Source: an uncultured Nocardioides sp.
GTDB taxonomy: Bacteria; Actinomycetota; Actinomycetes; Propionibacteriales; Nocardioidaceae
Direction of reading: 5' to 3'
Length of the DNA stretch: 48,843 bases
Assembly: GCA_902805885.1 (NCBI GenBank)
Contig: CADCUM010000018.1
Coordinates: 1-48,843, forward strand
This document shows, piece after piece, positions 38,489 through 47,288 of the stretch. Below the pieces are notes generated by a model that was not told the origin of the DNA, searched no databases, and saw nothing but the letters and a program-made list of their open reading frames with translations. Both the position numbers and the translations under genes were made by a program. The stretch's first letter is position 1. Each line of letters begins with the position of its first letter.

Positions 38489-38809
38489 TCAGGCGTTGCC
38501 GCCCTCGGTGATCTGGACGCGGACGGCGCGCAGCTGCACCTGCACCCGCTCACGGAGACCGTCGGGCGCAGCCTCCGAGCACGACCGGGCGACGAGGGCC
38601 TTGACGGTCCTCTGGAGGTCGTAGCGCTCGAGACACGGTCCGCACTCGCGGAGGTGGACCTGCACGACCGCGCAGTCCGCCTCGTCGAGCTCGTTGTCGA
38701 TGAAGTAGACGATGCGGTCGAGGAACTCGACGCAGTCGTCACCGTCCCCCGCATGGTCGTGGGCGGCGTGGTCGTGGGGGACGTGGTCGTGGGGGACGTG
38801 GCCGCTCAT
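38489..38809 (-). CDS. rshA: Zinc-binding anti-sigma factor RshA, with His-rich N-terminus
   Basis: Redox-sensitive anti-sigma factor (ZAS) that binds SigH. It has 106 residues. The zinc motif HxxxCxxC is H52, C56 and C59 (HLRECGPC), with C26 and C46 also present. An unusual N-terminus holds seven His in the first 19 residues (HVPHDHVPHDHAAHDH), encoded by a partly repeated DNA stretch (38767-38796). The ATG shares one base with the sigH stop (TGATG). Confidence 0.92.
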   Translation of the reverse strand: MSGHVPHDHVPHDHAAHDHAGDGDDCVEFLDRIVYFIDNELDEADCAVVQVHLRECGPCLERYDLQRTVKALVARSCSEAAPDGLRERVQVQLRAVRVQITEGGNA

Positions 38810-39462
38810 CAGGAGTCCCTCCCGGTGGTCGCCGGACGGAGCAGGTCGTTGGCACGGACGTAGTCGGCCAGCATGTCGCGGAGCTGGCGACGACCGCGGT
38901 GGAGACGCGACATCACGGTGCCGATCGGGGTGTCCATGATCTCGGCGATCTCCTTGTAGGGGAACCCCTCGACGTCGGCGAGGTAGACCGCGAGCCGGAA
39001 CTCCTCGGGGAGCCGCTGGAGCGCCTCCTTCACCTCCGAGTCGGGCAGGTGCTCGAGCGCCTCCATCTCGGCCGACCGCAGGCCGGTCGAGGAGTGCGAC
39101 TCGGCCCGGGCGAGCTGCCAGTCCTCGACGTCCTCGGACATCGACTGCAGGGGCTGGCGCTGCTTCTTGCGGTAGTTGTTGATGTAGGTGTTGGTGAGGA
39201 TGCGGTAGAGCCAGGCCTTCAGGTTGGTGCCGGGGCGGAACTGGTGGAAGGCGGAGTAGGCCTTGGCGAACGTCTCCTGGACCAGGTCCTCGGCGTCGGC
39301 CGGGTTGCGGGTCATCCGCATCGCGGCGCCGTAGAGCTGGTCGAGGAACGGCAGGGCGTCGCGCTCGAAGCGAGCAGACCGCTCCTCGTCCGTCTCGTCA
39401 CGGAGCAGGGCGTCGGGGTCGACCGGGGGCGCGGACGTCTCGTCCTCGAGGAAGTCAGTCAT
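38809..39462 (-). CDS. sigH: ECF sigma factor SigH (SigR)
   Basis: Controls the thiol-oxidative and heat stress response. It has 217 residues. Region 2 (LLDQ-like [56 protein letters not shown]) and region 4 ([44 protein letters not shown]) are very close to SigH/SigR. The ATG at 39462 follows TAGTCT by eight bases; longer frames to 39528 are unlikely. Coupled to rshA. Confidence 0.94.
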   Translation of the reverse strand: MTDFLEDETSAPPVDPDALLRDETDEERSARFERDALPFLDQLYGAAMRMTRNPADAEDLVQETFAKAYSAFHQFRPGTNLKAWLYRILTNTYINNYRKKQRQPLQSMSEDVEDWQLARAESHSSTGLRSAEMEALEHLPDSEVKEALQRLPEEFRLAVYLADVEGFPYKEIAEIMDTPIGTVMSRLHRGRRQLRDMLADYVRANDLLRPATTGRDS

Positions 39463-39470
39463 CGCGTCCC

Positions 39471-39476
39471 AGACTA
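39471..39476 (-). promoter_or_regulatory. -10 element TAGTCT upstream of sigH
   Basis: Minus-strand TAGTCT, eight bases, then ATG. No SigH-type GGAA/GTT autoregulatory promoter was found near the start. Confidence 0.4.
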
Positions 39477-39543
39477 CCGGCGCCTCGTCGGGCACCGGTG
39501 TCCGCGGATCCAGGGTGGTCGCCAGCACGACAGGCCCAACACC

Positions 39544-40215
39544 TCAGGGCGCCGTCGGATTCCCGACCGGGTTGCCGACCACCTCGCGCACCAGCCACTC
39601 CAGCACCGACTCGACCACGATCCCGAGTGCCTCCTCCTGCGTCACGTCCCCCCGCGCCGGCACCGACATCCCGTGGTCGGCCCCGGGCACGATCGCGAGG
39701 TCCACGCCGGGCAGTCCCTCGGGGAACTCCTCGGGGCGTCCCATCGCGTCCCGGCTGCCCTGCACCACCAGCGTGGGCAGGCGGACGCCGGCCAGCTCCT
39801 GGGCACGGCTGCGCTCCGGACGGCCGGGCGGGTGCAGCGGGAAGGACAGCGCCAGGCACCCCCGGGCGCCGAGAGCACGCGCCGTCCGGGCTGCGGAGCG
39901 GGCGCCCGCCGACCGGCCCCCGACGACGAGGGGAGTCCGCACCCGCATGACGTCGGCGGCGGACCGCAGGGCCGCGTCCAGGGTGGCGGGCGGGGTGGCG
40001 ATCCTGCGGCCCGCGACCCGCCACGGCTGCTCGAAGAGGACCACCGTGAACCCCTGTGCGGGCAGGGCGCCCGCCAGCGCCAGCAGGTCGGGGGCGTCCA
40101 CCCCTCCGCCGGCTCCGTGGCTGAGCAGCAGGGTCGCCAGGGGCCTGCGGGCCCGCCGGGTGTGCAGACGTCCCTCGCCGTGGGGGGTGCCGACGGCGCG
40201 GACCACTGCCTTCAT
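39544..40215 (-). CDS. Alpha/beta hydrolase (KANL3/Tex30-like)
   Basis: It has 223 residues. The oxyanion region LLLSHGAGGGVDAPDL (near 30-45), the nucleophile elbow GGRSAGARSA, an Asp in QGSRDAMG and the late His in GADHGMSV form a plausible triad. It belongs to the small alpha/beta hydrolase set often found in actinobacteria; the substrate is unknown. The ATG at 40215 shares one base with the SRAP stop (TGATG); a GTG codon lies immediately before it. It probably forms an operon with the SRAP gene. Confidence 0.82.
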   Translation of the reverse strand: MKAVVRAVGTPHGEGRLHTRRARRPLATLLLSHGAGGGVDAPDLLALAGALPAQGFTVVLFEQPWRVAGRRIATPPATLDAALRSAADVMRVRTPLVVGGRSAGARSAARTARALGARGCLALSFPLHPPGRPERSRAQELAGVRLPTLVVQGSRDAMGRPEEFPEGLPGVDLAIVPGADHGMSVPARGDVTQEEALGIVVESVLEWLVREVVGNPVGNPTAP

Positions 40216-41000
40216 CACGACGTCTCCTCGAGGGTCGGCCGGAGGTCCGGCTCGACCGGGAGCGCGTCCTCCAGCGGGAGCGGCTCGACCAGCTCCGGAC
40301 CGTTGTTGCGGACGTTGCTCACCAGCGTGGAGACGGGGTAGGCCTCCAGGGCGCCCGGCGCGGCCGGCACCAGCAGCCCCGTGTCGCCGGGTCGCGTCGG
40401 GTCCAGCCACTCGTCCCACCGCTCCGGTGCGACCATCAGCGGCATCCGGTCGTGGATGTGGCCGAGCTGGTCCTCCGCCGCGGTGGTCAGGATCGTGCAC
40501 GTCCAGCGGAAGCGGGTGGGGTCGTCCTCCGCCTTCGACGGGTCGCGCCAGATCTCGTAGAGCCCCGCCATGGCCAGTGGCCGGCCGTCGCGGGGCCGGA
40601 TGAAGTAGGGCTGCTTGACCGGCTTGCCCTTCGGGCCGGTGCGGGAGGTGGCGTACCACTCGAAGTAGCCGTCAGCGGGCAGGAGCGCTCGTCGCGCTGC
40701 GAAGGCCCGGCGGAAGGACGGCTTCTCGGCGACCGTCTCCATGCGGGCGTTGATCATCCTGCTGCCGATCGAGGGGTCCTTGGCCCACGAGGGCACCAGT
40801 CCCCACGTGAGCGCGCGCAGCTGGCGCTGCGGGGGCTCGTCGGCGCGGCCCGACGGCGGCCGCTGCACGACCGCGTGGACCTCCTTGGTCGGAGCGACGT
40901 TGTAGTCGGGCGGCAGGGGCGTCGCGACGCGGTTCTCCACGACCTCGAACTCCTCCACGAGGTCGTCGGCCGCGCGTGACGAGGCGTAGCGTCCGCACAT
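40215..41000 (-). CDS. SRAP-domain protein (HMCES/YedK-like)
   Basis: Covalently captures abasic sites in single-stranded DNA and shields them from breakage. It has 261 residues. The catalytic cysteine is Cys2 in MCGRYA, exposed after Met removal. NVAP, PADGYFEWY (active-site Glu) and HDRMPLMV (active-site His) follow in the expected order. The ATG at 41000 follows TAGGGT by six bases. Paired with the hydrolase gene; the operon partner does not clarify a DNA-repair role. Confidence 0.93.
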   Translation of the reverse strand: MCGRYASSRAADDLVEEFEVVENRVATPLPPDYNVAPTKEVHAVVQRPPSGRADEPPQRQLRALTWGLVPSWAKDPSIGSRMINARMETVAEKPSFRRAFAARRALLPADGYFEWYATSRTGPKGKPVKQPYFIRPRDGRPLAMAGLYEIWRDPSKAEDDPTRFRWTCTILTTAAEDQLGHIHDRMPLMVAPERWDEWLDPTRPGDTGLLVPAAPGALEAYPVSTLVSNVRNNGPELVEPLPLEDALPVEPDLRPTLEETS

Positions 41001-41006
41001 GCCCCC

Positions 41007-41012
41007 ACCCTA
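41007..41012 (-). promoter_or_regulatory. -10 element TAGGGT, leaderless SRAP gene
   Basis: Minus-strand TAGGGT, six bases, then ATG. Confidence 0.55.
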
Positions 41013-41031
41013 GGTCGTGGGAGCGGCCGGG

Positions 41032-41778
41032 TCAGCGGCGCGCGAGCTCGTCGAGCAGGATGGCGGCGACGTCGTCCGAGCCCGGCAGTCCCTCGATCCA
41101 GGCCCGGGGCGCGTGCGCCGGGTCGATCGAGCTCAGCAGCGTGCGCAGCACCCGCACCCGGCGGCCGAGCCGCTCGTCGCGCTCCACCAGCACCGCCACC
41201 CGCGACGTACCGAGGCGCGCGATCGTCTCGCCGCGGGCGAACACGGTGCGAGCCGACTCCCCCGCCCGCGCCAGCCGCATGGCGCGCGTGAAGTGGTCGC
41301 CGGGGGCGTCGGACGGGTCTCCCGTCCCGGGCAGCTCGCAGACGACCAGCGCGTGCCGGGCGTTGAGGTCCGCGCCCTTCTGTGCCCGGTAGAGCTCGGA
41401 GATCCGGCTGCGCAGGTGGGCCTGGCTGGCGAGCCCCGTCAACGGGTCCTCGCAGGAGAGCCGGTGGAGGTAGCCGAGAGTCGTCTCGCTCCAGGCGGTC
41501 AGCAGCGCCGACACGGCGTCGTACGACGGGTCGCCCCCGGTCACGGTCAGCCACGTGCTGCGCAGCGACTCGAGCGACTCGGGCAGCGACGCCCCGTCGC
41601 GAGCGAGCTCCTCGCCTGCGACGGCGCACGCACCCAGGGGATCCGACCCCGAGGCGAGCGCCTCTCCCACCGCCTCGAACCGGTGCGGCAACCCCAGCCG
41701 CTCACCGGGAGACAGCACCCTGCTCGCTCCGGGGTCGACAGCCTCGAGACGTCGCCCTCGCACGGCGAAGATTCCCAC
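41032..41778 (-). CDS. Degenerate GGDEF-domain protein
   Basis: The GTG at 41778 has GGGAG five bases upstream and gives 248 residues. The N-terminal half is helical and unassigned. The C-terminal half starts DPLTGLASQAHLRSRISELYR, the usual opening of GGDEF domains, but the signature position reads ARLGTSRVAVLVE (GTSRV instead of GGDEF), so it should not make cyclic di-GMP. It may bind GTP or a partner. It is divergent from the sigma-fusion gene behind a 185-base gap. Confidence 0.75.
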   Translation of the reverse strand: MGIFAVRGRRLEAVDPGASRVLSPGERLGLPHRFEAVGEALASGSDPLGACAVAGEELARDGASLPESLESLRSTWLTVTGGDPSYDAVSALLTAWSETTLGYLHRLSCEDPLTGLASQAHLRSRISELYRAQKGADLNARHALVVCELPGTGDPSDAPGDHFTRAMRLARAGESARTVFARGETIARLGTSRVAVLVERDERLGRRVRVLRTLLSSIDPAHAPRAWIEGLPGSDDVAAILLDELARR

Positions 41779-41963
41779 GGCTGCTCCCTGATGTGTCGTG
41801 CTCGGAGATGGAACGCGGCTCCGGCCCATCCATGACGCGGACCAGACCGATTGCTGGGACGAGATCTCCTCGGACAAGATTTCTGCGAGGGCCACAGCCG
41901 GAGGCGTGGTCGGGTCTACAGTCGAGGGGACCACCACCCTCCGGCCAGCGGAAGCCCAGCCCC

Positions 41964-43754
41964 ATGAGCACCAGCACGAGCTCCAGCACGAGCTCCAGCG
42001 CGGACCTGGAGACCCTCGGCGACGCCGAGCTGATCTCCGCCGTGCGCGGGGGTGACGTGCAGGCGTACGGCGCTCTCTTCGAGCGGCACGTGGAGGCCGC
42101 CCGGCGCCTGGCGCGCCAGCTCGTCTCCGCAGGTGACGTGGAGGACCTGGTCTCCGAGGCGTTCATCAAGGTGCTCCACGTGCTGCAGCGCGGCGGGGGT
42201 CCGGACGTGGCGTTCCGGGCCTACCTCCTGACGGCCGTACGACGCCTCCGGGTCGACCGGCTGCGCGCGACCTCCCGCCTGCACACGACCGACGACATGG
42301 ACGCGTTCGACCCTGGCGTGCCGTTCCGCGACACCGCCGTCGAGGGCTTCGAGAACGCCGCCGCCGCCCGCGCTTTCGCCTCGCTGCCCGAGCGGTGGCA
42401 GCTGGTCCTGTGGCACACCGAGGTGGAGGGCAGCAAGCCCGCGGACATCGCGCCCCTGCTCGGCATGTCGGCCAACTCCGTCTCCGCCCTCGCCTACCGG
42501 GCGCGCGAGGGCCTGCGGCAGGCGTTCCTCACCCAGCACGCCGGGGAGCTCGAGGAGGACGAGTGCCGCTGGACCCACGAGCACCTCGGCGCCTACATCC
42601 GCAACGGCACCGCACGGCGCGACGCGACCCGGGTCGAGCAGCACCTGGGCGAGTGCCGGTCGTGCATGGCCGTCTACCTCGAGCTCAGCGACATCAACTC
42701 CAACCTCGCGGGCATCATCGCGCCGCTCCTCCTCGGGGGCCTGGCGGCGGCGTACGTCGGTCAGGCGGCCGCGGGGGGCATCGCCGTGTCGACCGGCGTC
42801 AGCGCCGTCGTCGGCCGGGTGCGTGACGCCGTCGTCGCCCACACGGCAGCCTCGTCGGTCGCCGGCGTCGCAGCGACGGTCGCCGTCGTCGGTGGCGCGA
42901 TGACGATCGGGGCCGGCGCGCCCGACCGGCCCGTCGCCCTGAGCGACCCACCGGCGGCCGCAGCGCCCGAGGCCGGGGCGCCGCTCCCCACCGTGCCGAC
43001 GAGCCCCGAGCCGGCTCCGGGCGACCGGAGTCGTACGTCCCCGGCGGGGCGGACCCCGCTGGTGATCACGCTCCCCGAGCCGATCCCCACGACCGCGCCC
43101 GAGCCCGGCGAGCCCCTCCCGGTGCCGAGCCCCACGCCGTCGGAGGCGCCGACCCCGGCGCCCGCGGGCCCGACCCAGGGCCCGACCCAGGCCCCGACCG
43201 AGGCCCCGGCGGACGGTCCGTCCGCGGAGCCCACGACCGACCCGATCGACCTCCCGACCGAGGTGCCGACGCGCGTCCCCGACCCGGTCCCCACCACGGT
43301 GCCCACCGTTCCCGTCCCCACGGGGCCGCCCGCTTCCACGCCCACCCCGGACCCGACGCCGAACCCCACGCCGGACCCGACGCCGGACCCCAGCCCGGAC
43401 CCGCCCGCGCCGGCACCCGACGCGTCCGTCGGCGCCGCAGTGTCCGGGAGCCGGCCCAACTACACGGTCACGGTCACCGTGGCCGGACTCCCCACCGGGG
43501 CGACCGGCACGCTCACCGTCAGCGCCGACGACGTCGCGACCATCCGTACGCAGGACCCACGGTGCGAGCAGCAGGCCGGCACCGTCACGTGCACGCTCAC
43601 CAGCACCACGTCCGCACCGGTGCAGCTGACCGCCACGGCCCCGCAGGGCGGCACCGTGACCGCGACACTGGTCACCGATCCCCCGGACCCCGACCCGCTC
43701 GACAACCGGGACGACGTCGAGCTGGACCGGGACGTCGACCCCGTCGCTCCCTGA
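41964..43754 (+). CDS. ECF sigma factor fused to zinc-finger anti-sigma, membrane helix and extracellular domain
   Basis: It has 596 residues. Ser/Thr-rich start, sigma region 2 (about 30-105), region 4 (about 130-190), a zinc-finger anti-sigma-like motif with H227, C231 and C234 ([10 protein letters not shown]), hydrophobic helices (about 248-282 and 296-318), a Pro/Thr-rich linker of about 170 residues and a C-terminal beta-rich domain (about 505-590) like DUF11/CARDB extracellular modules. Release would need proteolysis, or the protein works at the membrane. GGAAG precedes the ATG. Related single-chain ECF groups are known in actinobacteria, but the ligand and targets are unknown. Confidence 0.88.
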   Translation: MSTSTSSSTSSSADLETLGDAELISAVRGGDVQAYGALFERHVEAARRLARQLVSAGDVEDLVSEAFIKVLHVLQRGGGPDVAFRAYLLTAVRRLRVDRLRATSRLHTTDDMDAFDPGVPFRDTAVEGFENAAAARAFASLPERWQLVLWHTEVEGSKPADIAPLLGMSANSVSALAYRAREGLRQAFLTQHAGELEEDECRWTHEHLGAYIRNGTARRDATRVEQHLGECRSCMAVYLELSDINSNLAGIIAPLLLGGLAAAYVGQAAAGGIAVSTGVSAVVGRVRDAVVAHTAASSVAGVAATVAVVGGAMTIGAGAPDRPVALSDPPAAAAPEAGAPLPTVPTSPEPAPGDRSRTSPAGRTPLVITLPEPIPTTAPEPGEPLPVPSPTPSEAPTPAPAGPTQGPTQAPTEAPADGPSAEPTTDPIDLPTEVPTRVPDPVPTTVPTVPVPTGPPASTPTPDPTPNPTPDPTPDPSPDPPAPAPDASVGAAVSGSRPNYTVTVTVAGLPTGATGTLTVSADDVATIRTQDPRCEQQAGTVTCTLTSTTSAPVQLTATAPQGGTVTATLVTDPPDPDPLDNRDDVELDRDVDPVAP

Positions 43755-43767
43755 GTCTCGCTCAGCC

Positions 43768-43802
43768 GCCCCCGTTGGGGGCTGCCCGCGCCACGCGGCG
43801 CG
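43768..43802 (+). terminator. Two adjacent hairpins after the sigma-fusion gene
   Basis: GCCCCC-GTT-GGGGGC (43768-43782) and then CGCGCC-ACGC-GGCGCG (43787-43802), starting 13 bases after the stop. No U-tract follows, but two stacked GC hairpins make a likely terminator. The next gene starts 15 bases later. Confidence 0.55.
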
Positions 43803-43805
43803 TGC

Positions 43806-43811
43806 TAGACA
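43806..43811 (+). promoter_or_regulatory. Candidate -10 (TAGACA) of the DoxX gene
   Basis: TAGACA, six bases, then ATG. The last base deviates from TANNNT. Confidence 0.35.
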
Positions 43812-43817
43812 GTCGCC

Positions 43818-44348
43818 ATGACCATCACGCGCCTGATCGCCCGGCCCCTGCTCGCCTCGACCTTCGTCGTCGGAGCCGTCAACGCCCTCAAGAACGCGGA
43901 GGCCTCGGCCGTCCGGGCCAAGCCGGTCACCGACAGGATCGTCTCGCTCGCCCAGCGCTCCGCACCCAACGCGCCCGTGCCCACCGACCCGGTGACGCTG
44001 GTGCGCCTCAACGCCGCCGCCCAGCTCGCCGGGGCCGCTGCCCTCGCCACGGGCAGGGCTCCGCGCATCGGGTCCCTCGTGCTGGCCGCGACCCTCGTGC
44101 CCACCACGCTGGCCCGGCACCGGTTCTGGGAGGAGACCGAGCCGGCCGCCCGGGCCGAGCACAGGACCCACTTCGCCAAGAACGCCGCCGTGCTCGGCGG
44201 GGTGCTCATCGCGGGCGTGGACACCGAGGGCCAGCCCGGGGTCGCCTGGCGTGCGCGACGGGCCGCCAAGGACGTCCGTCGGGAGGCGCGCCAGCTCGCC
44301 AAGGCCACGCGGCGCGAGGCCAAGCTCGCCCGGGCCCAGCTCACCTGA
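43818..44348 (+). CDS. DoxX-family membrane protein
   Basis: It has 176 residues. The start [24 protein letters not shown] and [43 protein letters not shown] match DoxX proteins, small membrane proteins of four helices whose role in thiol and oxidative balance is only partly known. The C-terminal 40 residues are basic and Arg/Lys/Ala-rich. No thioredoxin partner gene is adjacent. Confidence 0.85.
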   Translation: MTITRLIARPLLASTFVVGAVNALKNAEASAVRAKPVTDRIVSLAQRSAPNAPVPTDPVTLVRLNAAAQLAGAAALATGRAPRIGSLVLAATLVPTTLARHRFWEETEPAARAEHRTHFAKNAAVLGGVLIAGVDTEGQPGVAWRARRAAKDVRREARQLAKATRREAKLARAQLT

Positions 44349-44374
44349 GCCAGGACCCCGGGACGCCGCCTCGC

Positions 44375-44380
44375 TACCCT
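44375..44380 (+). promoter_or_regulatory. -10 element TACCCT, leaderless aroA-rsgA operon
   Basis: TACCCT, six bases, then the aroA GTG. Confidence 0.5.
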
Positions 44381-44386
44381 GCTCCG

Positions 44387-45712
44387 GTGAGCGCACCCGA
44401 GCCGGCCGAGAGTGCGTCGACCCCCGCCCTGTGGCCGGCGCCCCGGCCGGACGGGCCGGTGGACCGGTCGGTCTCGCTGCCCGGCAGCAAGTCGCTGACC
44501 AACCGCGCGCTGCTGCTCGCGGCGCTGTCCGACGGTCCGAGCGTCGTACGCCGTCCGCTGCGGTCGCGGGACACGATGCTGATGGCCCGCGCGCTCGAGG
44601 GGCTCGGGACCTCGGTCGTCGACGAGGACGGTGACTGGCACGTCACGCCGGGCCCGTGGGAGCGGGGCACCGAGGTCGACTGCGGGCTCGCCGGCACGGT
44701 GATGAGGTTCGTCCCGCCCGTCGCCGGCCTGGCCCGAGGCGCCGTCGGCTTCGACGGCGACCCGCACATGCGCCTGCGCCCGGTCGGGGCGATGCTCGCC
44801 GCGCTGACGGCGCTCGGGGTGCGGATCGACGACGAGGGCCGAGGGGCGCTGCCGTTCGTGGTGCGGGGCCAGGGCAGCGTGCCGGGCGGCACCGTGACGA
44901 TCGACGCCAGCGCGTCCTCCCAGTTCGTCTCCGCGCTCCTCCTCGCCGGGGCCCGCTACGACGACGGCGTCGACGTGCGCCACGTCGGGAAGCCCGTGCC
45001 CTCCCTCCCCCACATCGAGATGACCGTCGCGGCGCTGCGCGCCCACGGTGTCGAGGTGGACGACTCCGACGCCGACCGGTGGGCCGTCGCGCCCGGCCCG
45101 GTGCGAGCCGTCGACGCCGCGATCGAGCCCGACCTGTCCAACGCCGCGCCGTTCCTCGCCCTCGCCGCCACCACCGGCGGCCGGGTCACCGTCCGCGACT
45201 GGCCGGCGCGCACGACCCAGCCCGGCGACGAGCTGCGCGGGATCCTCTCGCTCATGGGCTGCGCGGTGGAGCGCACCGACGCCGGCCTCACCGTCACCGG
45301 TCCCGACCGACTGGCGGGCGTCGACCTCGACCTGCACGACGTGGGTGAGCTGACCCCCGCCGTCGCGGCGCTCTGCGCGCTGGCCGACTCCCCCTCCCAC
45401 CTGCGCGGCATCGCCCACATCCGCGGCCACGAGACGGACCGGCTCGCCGCACTCGCCACCGAGCTGGGCGCCCTCGGGGCCGACGTCGAGGAGCACGACG
45501 ACGGGCTGACGATCCGCCCGTCGGCCCTGCACGGCGGTGTCTTCCACACCTACGCCGACCACCGGATGGCGCACGCCGCGGTGATCCTGGGCTCCGCGGT
45601 CGACGGGGTGCTGGTCGAGGACGTGGCGACGACCTCGAAGACGTTCCCCGACTTCGCCGGGGCCTGGTCGGCGCTCGTCACCGGCGACGCGGGCGGGGAG
45701 CACCGGGCGTGA
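44387..45712 (+). CDS. aroA: EPSP synthase (3-phosphoshikimate 1-carboxyvinyltransferase)
   Basis: Transfers the enolpyruvyl group of PEP to shikimate-3-phosphate, step six of the shikimate pathway. It has 441 residues. [17 protein letters not shown] (about 31-47), [16 protein letters not shown] and [13 protein letters not shown] are the signature segments, with the Lys, Arg and Asp residues of the active site. The GTG at 44387 is supported by the -10 spacing. It overlaps rsgA by four bases. Confidence 0.95.
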   Translation: MSAPEPAESASTPALWPAPRPDGPVDRSVSLPGSKSLTNRALLLAALSDGPSVVRRPLRSRDTMLMARALEGLGTSVVDEDGDWHVTPGPWERGTEVDCGLAGTVMRFVPPVAGLARGAVGFDGDPHMRLRPVGAMLAALTALGVRIDDEGRGALPFVVRGQGSVPGGTVTIDASASSQFVSALLLAGARYDDGVDVRHVGKPVPSLPHIEMTVAALRAHGVEVDDSDADRWAVAPGPVRAVDAAIEPDLSNAAPFLALAATTGGRVTVRDWPARTTQPGDELRGILSLMGCAVERTDAGLTVTGPDRLAGVDLDLHDVGELTPAVAALCALADSPSHLRGIAHIRGHETDRLAALATELGALGADVEEHDDGLTIRPSALHGGVFHTYADHRMAHAAVILGSAVDGVLVEDVATTSKTFPDFAGAWSALVTGDAGGEHRA

Positions 45713-46713
45713 CCGGGCGCTACTCCGAGCACGACCACGAGCACTACGAGCGGCCGCGCCGCCGGACCCGTCCGCGCACGAAGGACCGACCCACCTACGA
45801 CGACGCCGTCGAGGGGCGCGTCGTCACGGTCGACCGGGGACGCTTCACCCTGCTGGTCGACGGGCGCAAGGTCATGGCCATGAAGTCGCGACCCCTCGGG
45901 CGCAAGGGCGTGGTGGTGGGCGACCGGGTCCGGGTCGTGGGTGACACGGGGGGCGGCGAGGACCGCCTGGTGCGCATCGTCGAGGTGATCGAGCGGACCA
46001 CCACCCTGCGCCGTACCGCCGACGACGACGACCCGGTGGAACGCGTCCTCGTCTCCAACGCCGACCAGCTGGTGGTGGTGACGGCCCTGGCCGACCCCGA
46101 GCCGCGACCCCGGCTGATCGACCGCGCCCTCGTGGCGGCGTACGACGCCGGGATGGCGCCGCTGCTCTGCCTGACCAAGGCCGACCTCGCGGACCCGGAG
46201 ACGCTGCTGTCGACCTACCGCTCCCTGGGGGTGCCGTGGGTCGTGACCCAGCTCAAGGGGCCCCACGCCGGAGACCTCACCGAGCTGCGGGAGCGCCTCC
46301 ACGGACGCACCAGCGTGCTCGTCGGCCACAGCGGGGTCGGGAAGTCCACGCTCGTCAACGCGCTGGTCCCTGACGCCCACCGTGAGGTCGGTGTCGTCAA
46401 CGCCGTGACGGGGCGCGGCCGGCACACCTCGACCAGCGCGTACGCCCTGGAGCTCCCCGACCGGGCGGGATGGATCATCGACACCCCGGGGATCCGCTCG
46501 TTCGGCCTGGCCCACGTCCGGCCGGAGGACCTCATCGGCGCGTTCCCGGACCTCGAGGAGATGACCGAGGACTGCCCACGGGGCTGCACGCACGGCACCG
46601 ACGAGCCGGAGTGCGGGCTCGACGTCGCCGTCGCCGCCGGGGACGCCGACCAGGACCGGGTCGAGTCCTTCCGGCGGCTCCTCGCGGCGCGGGAGGGCGC
46701 CACCGACTGGTAG
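45709..46713 (+). CDS. rsgA: Ribosome small-subunit-dependent GTPase A
   Basis: Circularly permuted GTPase that acts in late 30S assembly. It has 334 residues. N-terminal OB domain (about 32-100), then G4 TKAD (156-159), G1 GHSGVGKS (206-213), G2 GRGRHTST (235-242) and G3 DTPG (258-261) in the permuted order. The C-terminal zinc finger uses C289, C293, H295 and C302. The first 30 residues are charged. GTG start overlapping aroA (GTGA). Confidence 0.94.
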   Translation: MTGRYSEHDHEHYERPRRRTRPRTKDRPTYDDAVEGRVVTVDRGRFTLLVDGRKVMAMKSRPLGRKGVVVGDRVRVVGDTGGGEDRLVRIVEVIERTTTLRRTADDDDPVERVLVSNADQLVVVTALADPEPRPRLIDRALVAAYDAGMAPLLCLTKADLADPETLLSTYRSLGVPWVVTQLKGPHAGDLTELRERLHGRTSVLVGHSGVGKSTLVNALVPDAHREVGVVNAVTGRGRHTSTSAYALELPDRAGWIIDTPGIRSFGLAHVRPEDLIGAFPDLEEMTEDCPRGCTHGTDEPECGLDVAVAAGDADQDRVESFRRLLAAREGATDW

Positions 46714-46758
46714 CGGTCAGCCGCTTCCCGCATCCTCGGCACCCTGGGGAGCCGGAGA

Positions 46759-47232
46759 TCAGCCTCCTCCCCAGACCGCCTCGGCACCGCTCTCGCCCGC
46801 CAGGAACACCAGGACCAGCAGACCCACGGCCCCGACCGCGAGGAGGGCGGCGGCGACCCGGCCGAGGGCGCCTCGCGTCGTCCGGGCGCCCGCACCCGAC
46901 ACCAGCGGGGACGGCCCACCCAGCGCCCACGCCCCGAGCCCCGCGACCGCCACGAACGCCAGCGCCCAGGTCTCGAGGAGGTCGCCCCACTCCGAGTGCT
47001 TCTCGACGAGCCCCTGGAGGGCGGGGTTGTCGTGGACCATGTCGTTGCCTGCGTCGACGGCGACCAGCGTGGCCGCGGCGACCACGAGCGCCAGCGCCAC
47101 CAGGGGCCACCGGAGCAGCCAGCGCCACCTCGGCACCGCGGCGTACACCAGCGCCGTCAGCGCCACCAGCGGCCCGAGGACCACGACCGCGTGCACCACC
47201 AGCGGGTGCAGGGGCAGCCCGTTGACCTCCAT
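46759..47232 (-). CDS. DUF2231-family membrane protein
   Basis: It has 157 residues. The N-terminal GLPLHPLVVHAVVVLGPLV is the DUF2231 signature with conserved His. Four membrane helices follow, with a charged loop DAGNDMVHDNPALQGLVEKHSE holding further His and Asp/Glu residues that may bind metal or heme. Function unknown. The ATG at 47232 follows TATCGT by six bases. It lies divergent from hisN. Confidence 0.85.
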   Translation of the reverse strand: MEVNGLPLHPLVVHAVVVLGPLVALTALVYAAVPRWRWLLRWPLVALALVVAAATLVAVDAGNDMVHDNPALQGLVEKHSEWGDLLETWALAFVAVAGLGAWALGGPSPLVSGAGARTTRGALGRVAAALLAVGAVGLLVLVFLAGESGAEAVWGGG

Positions 47233-47238
47233 GGGTGC

Positions 47239-47244
47239 ACGATA
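47239..47244 (-). promoter_or_regulatory. -10 element TATCGT, leaderless DUF2231 gene
   Basis: Minus-strand TATCGT, six bases, then ATG. The hisN -10 lies 33 bases away on the other strand. Confidence 0.5.
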
Positions 47245-47276
47245 GGACGACTTCCCGGTCGAGCGTGCCCTGGCAA

Positions 47277-47282
47277 TAGCCT
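47277..47282 (+). promoter_or_regulatory. -10 element TAGCCT, leaderless hisN
   Basis: TAGCCT, six bases (which include an in-frame GTG), then ATG at 47289. Confidence 0.5.
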
Positions 47283-47288
47283 GTGGAC

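Noticed and set aside
41793..41963. GGAAC sequence as an ECF-type promoter for the sigma-fusion gene
   Set aside because: GGAAC occurs near 41812, but no CGTC-like -10 is found at 16-17 bases.
41916..44396. 826-codon minus-strand frame rich in Gly and Arg
   Set aside because: Antisense shadow of the sigma-fusion and DoxX genes; no start signal or domain.
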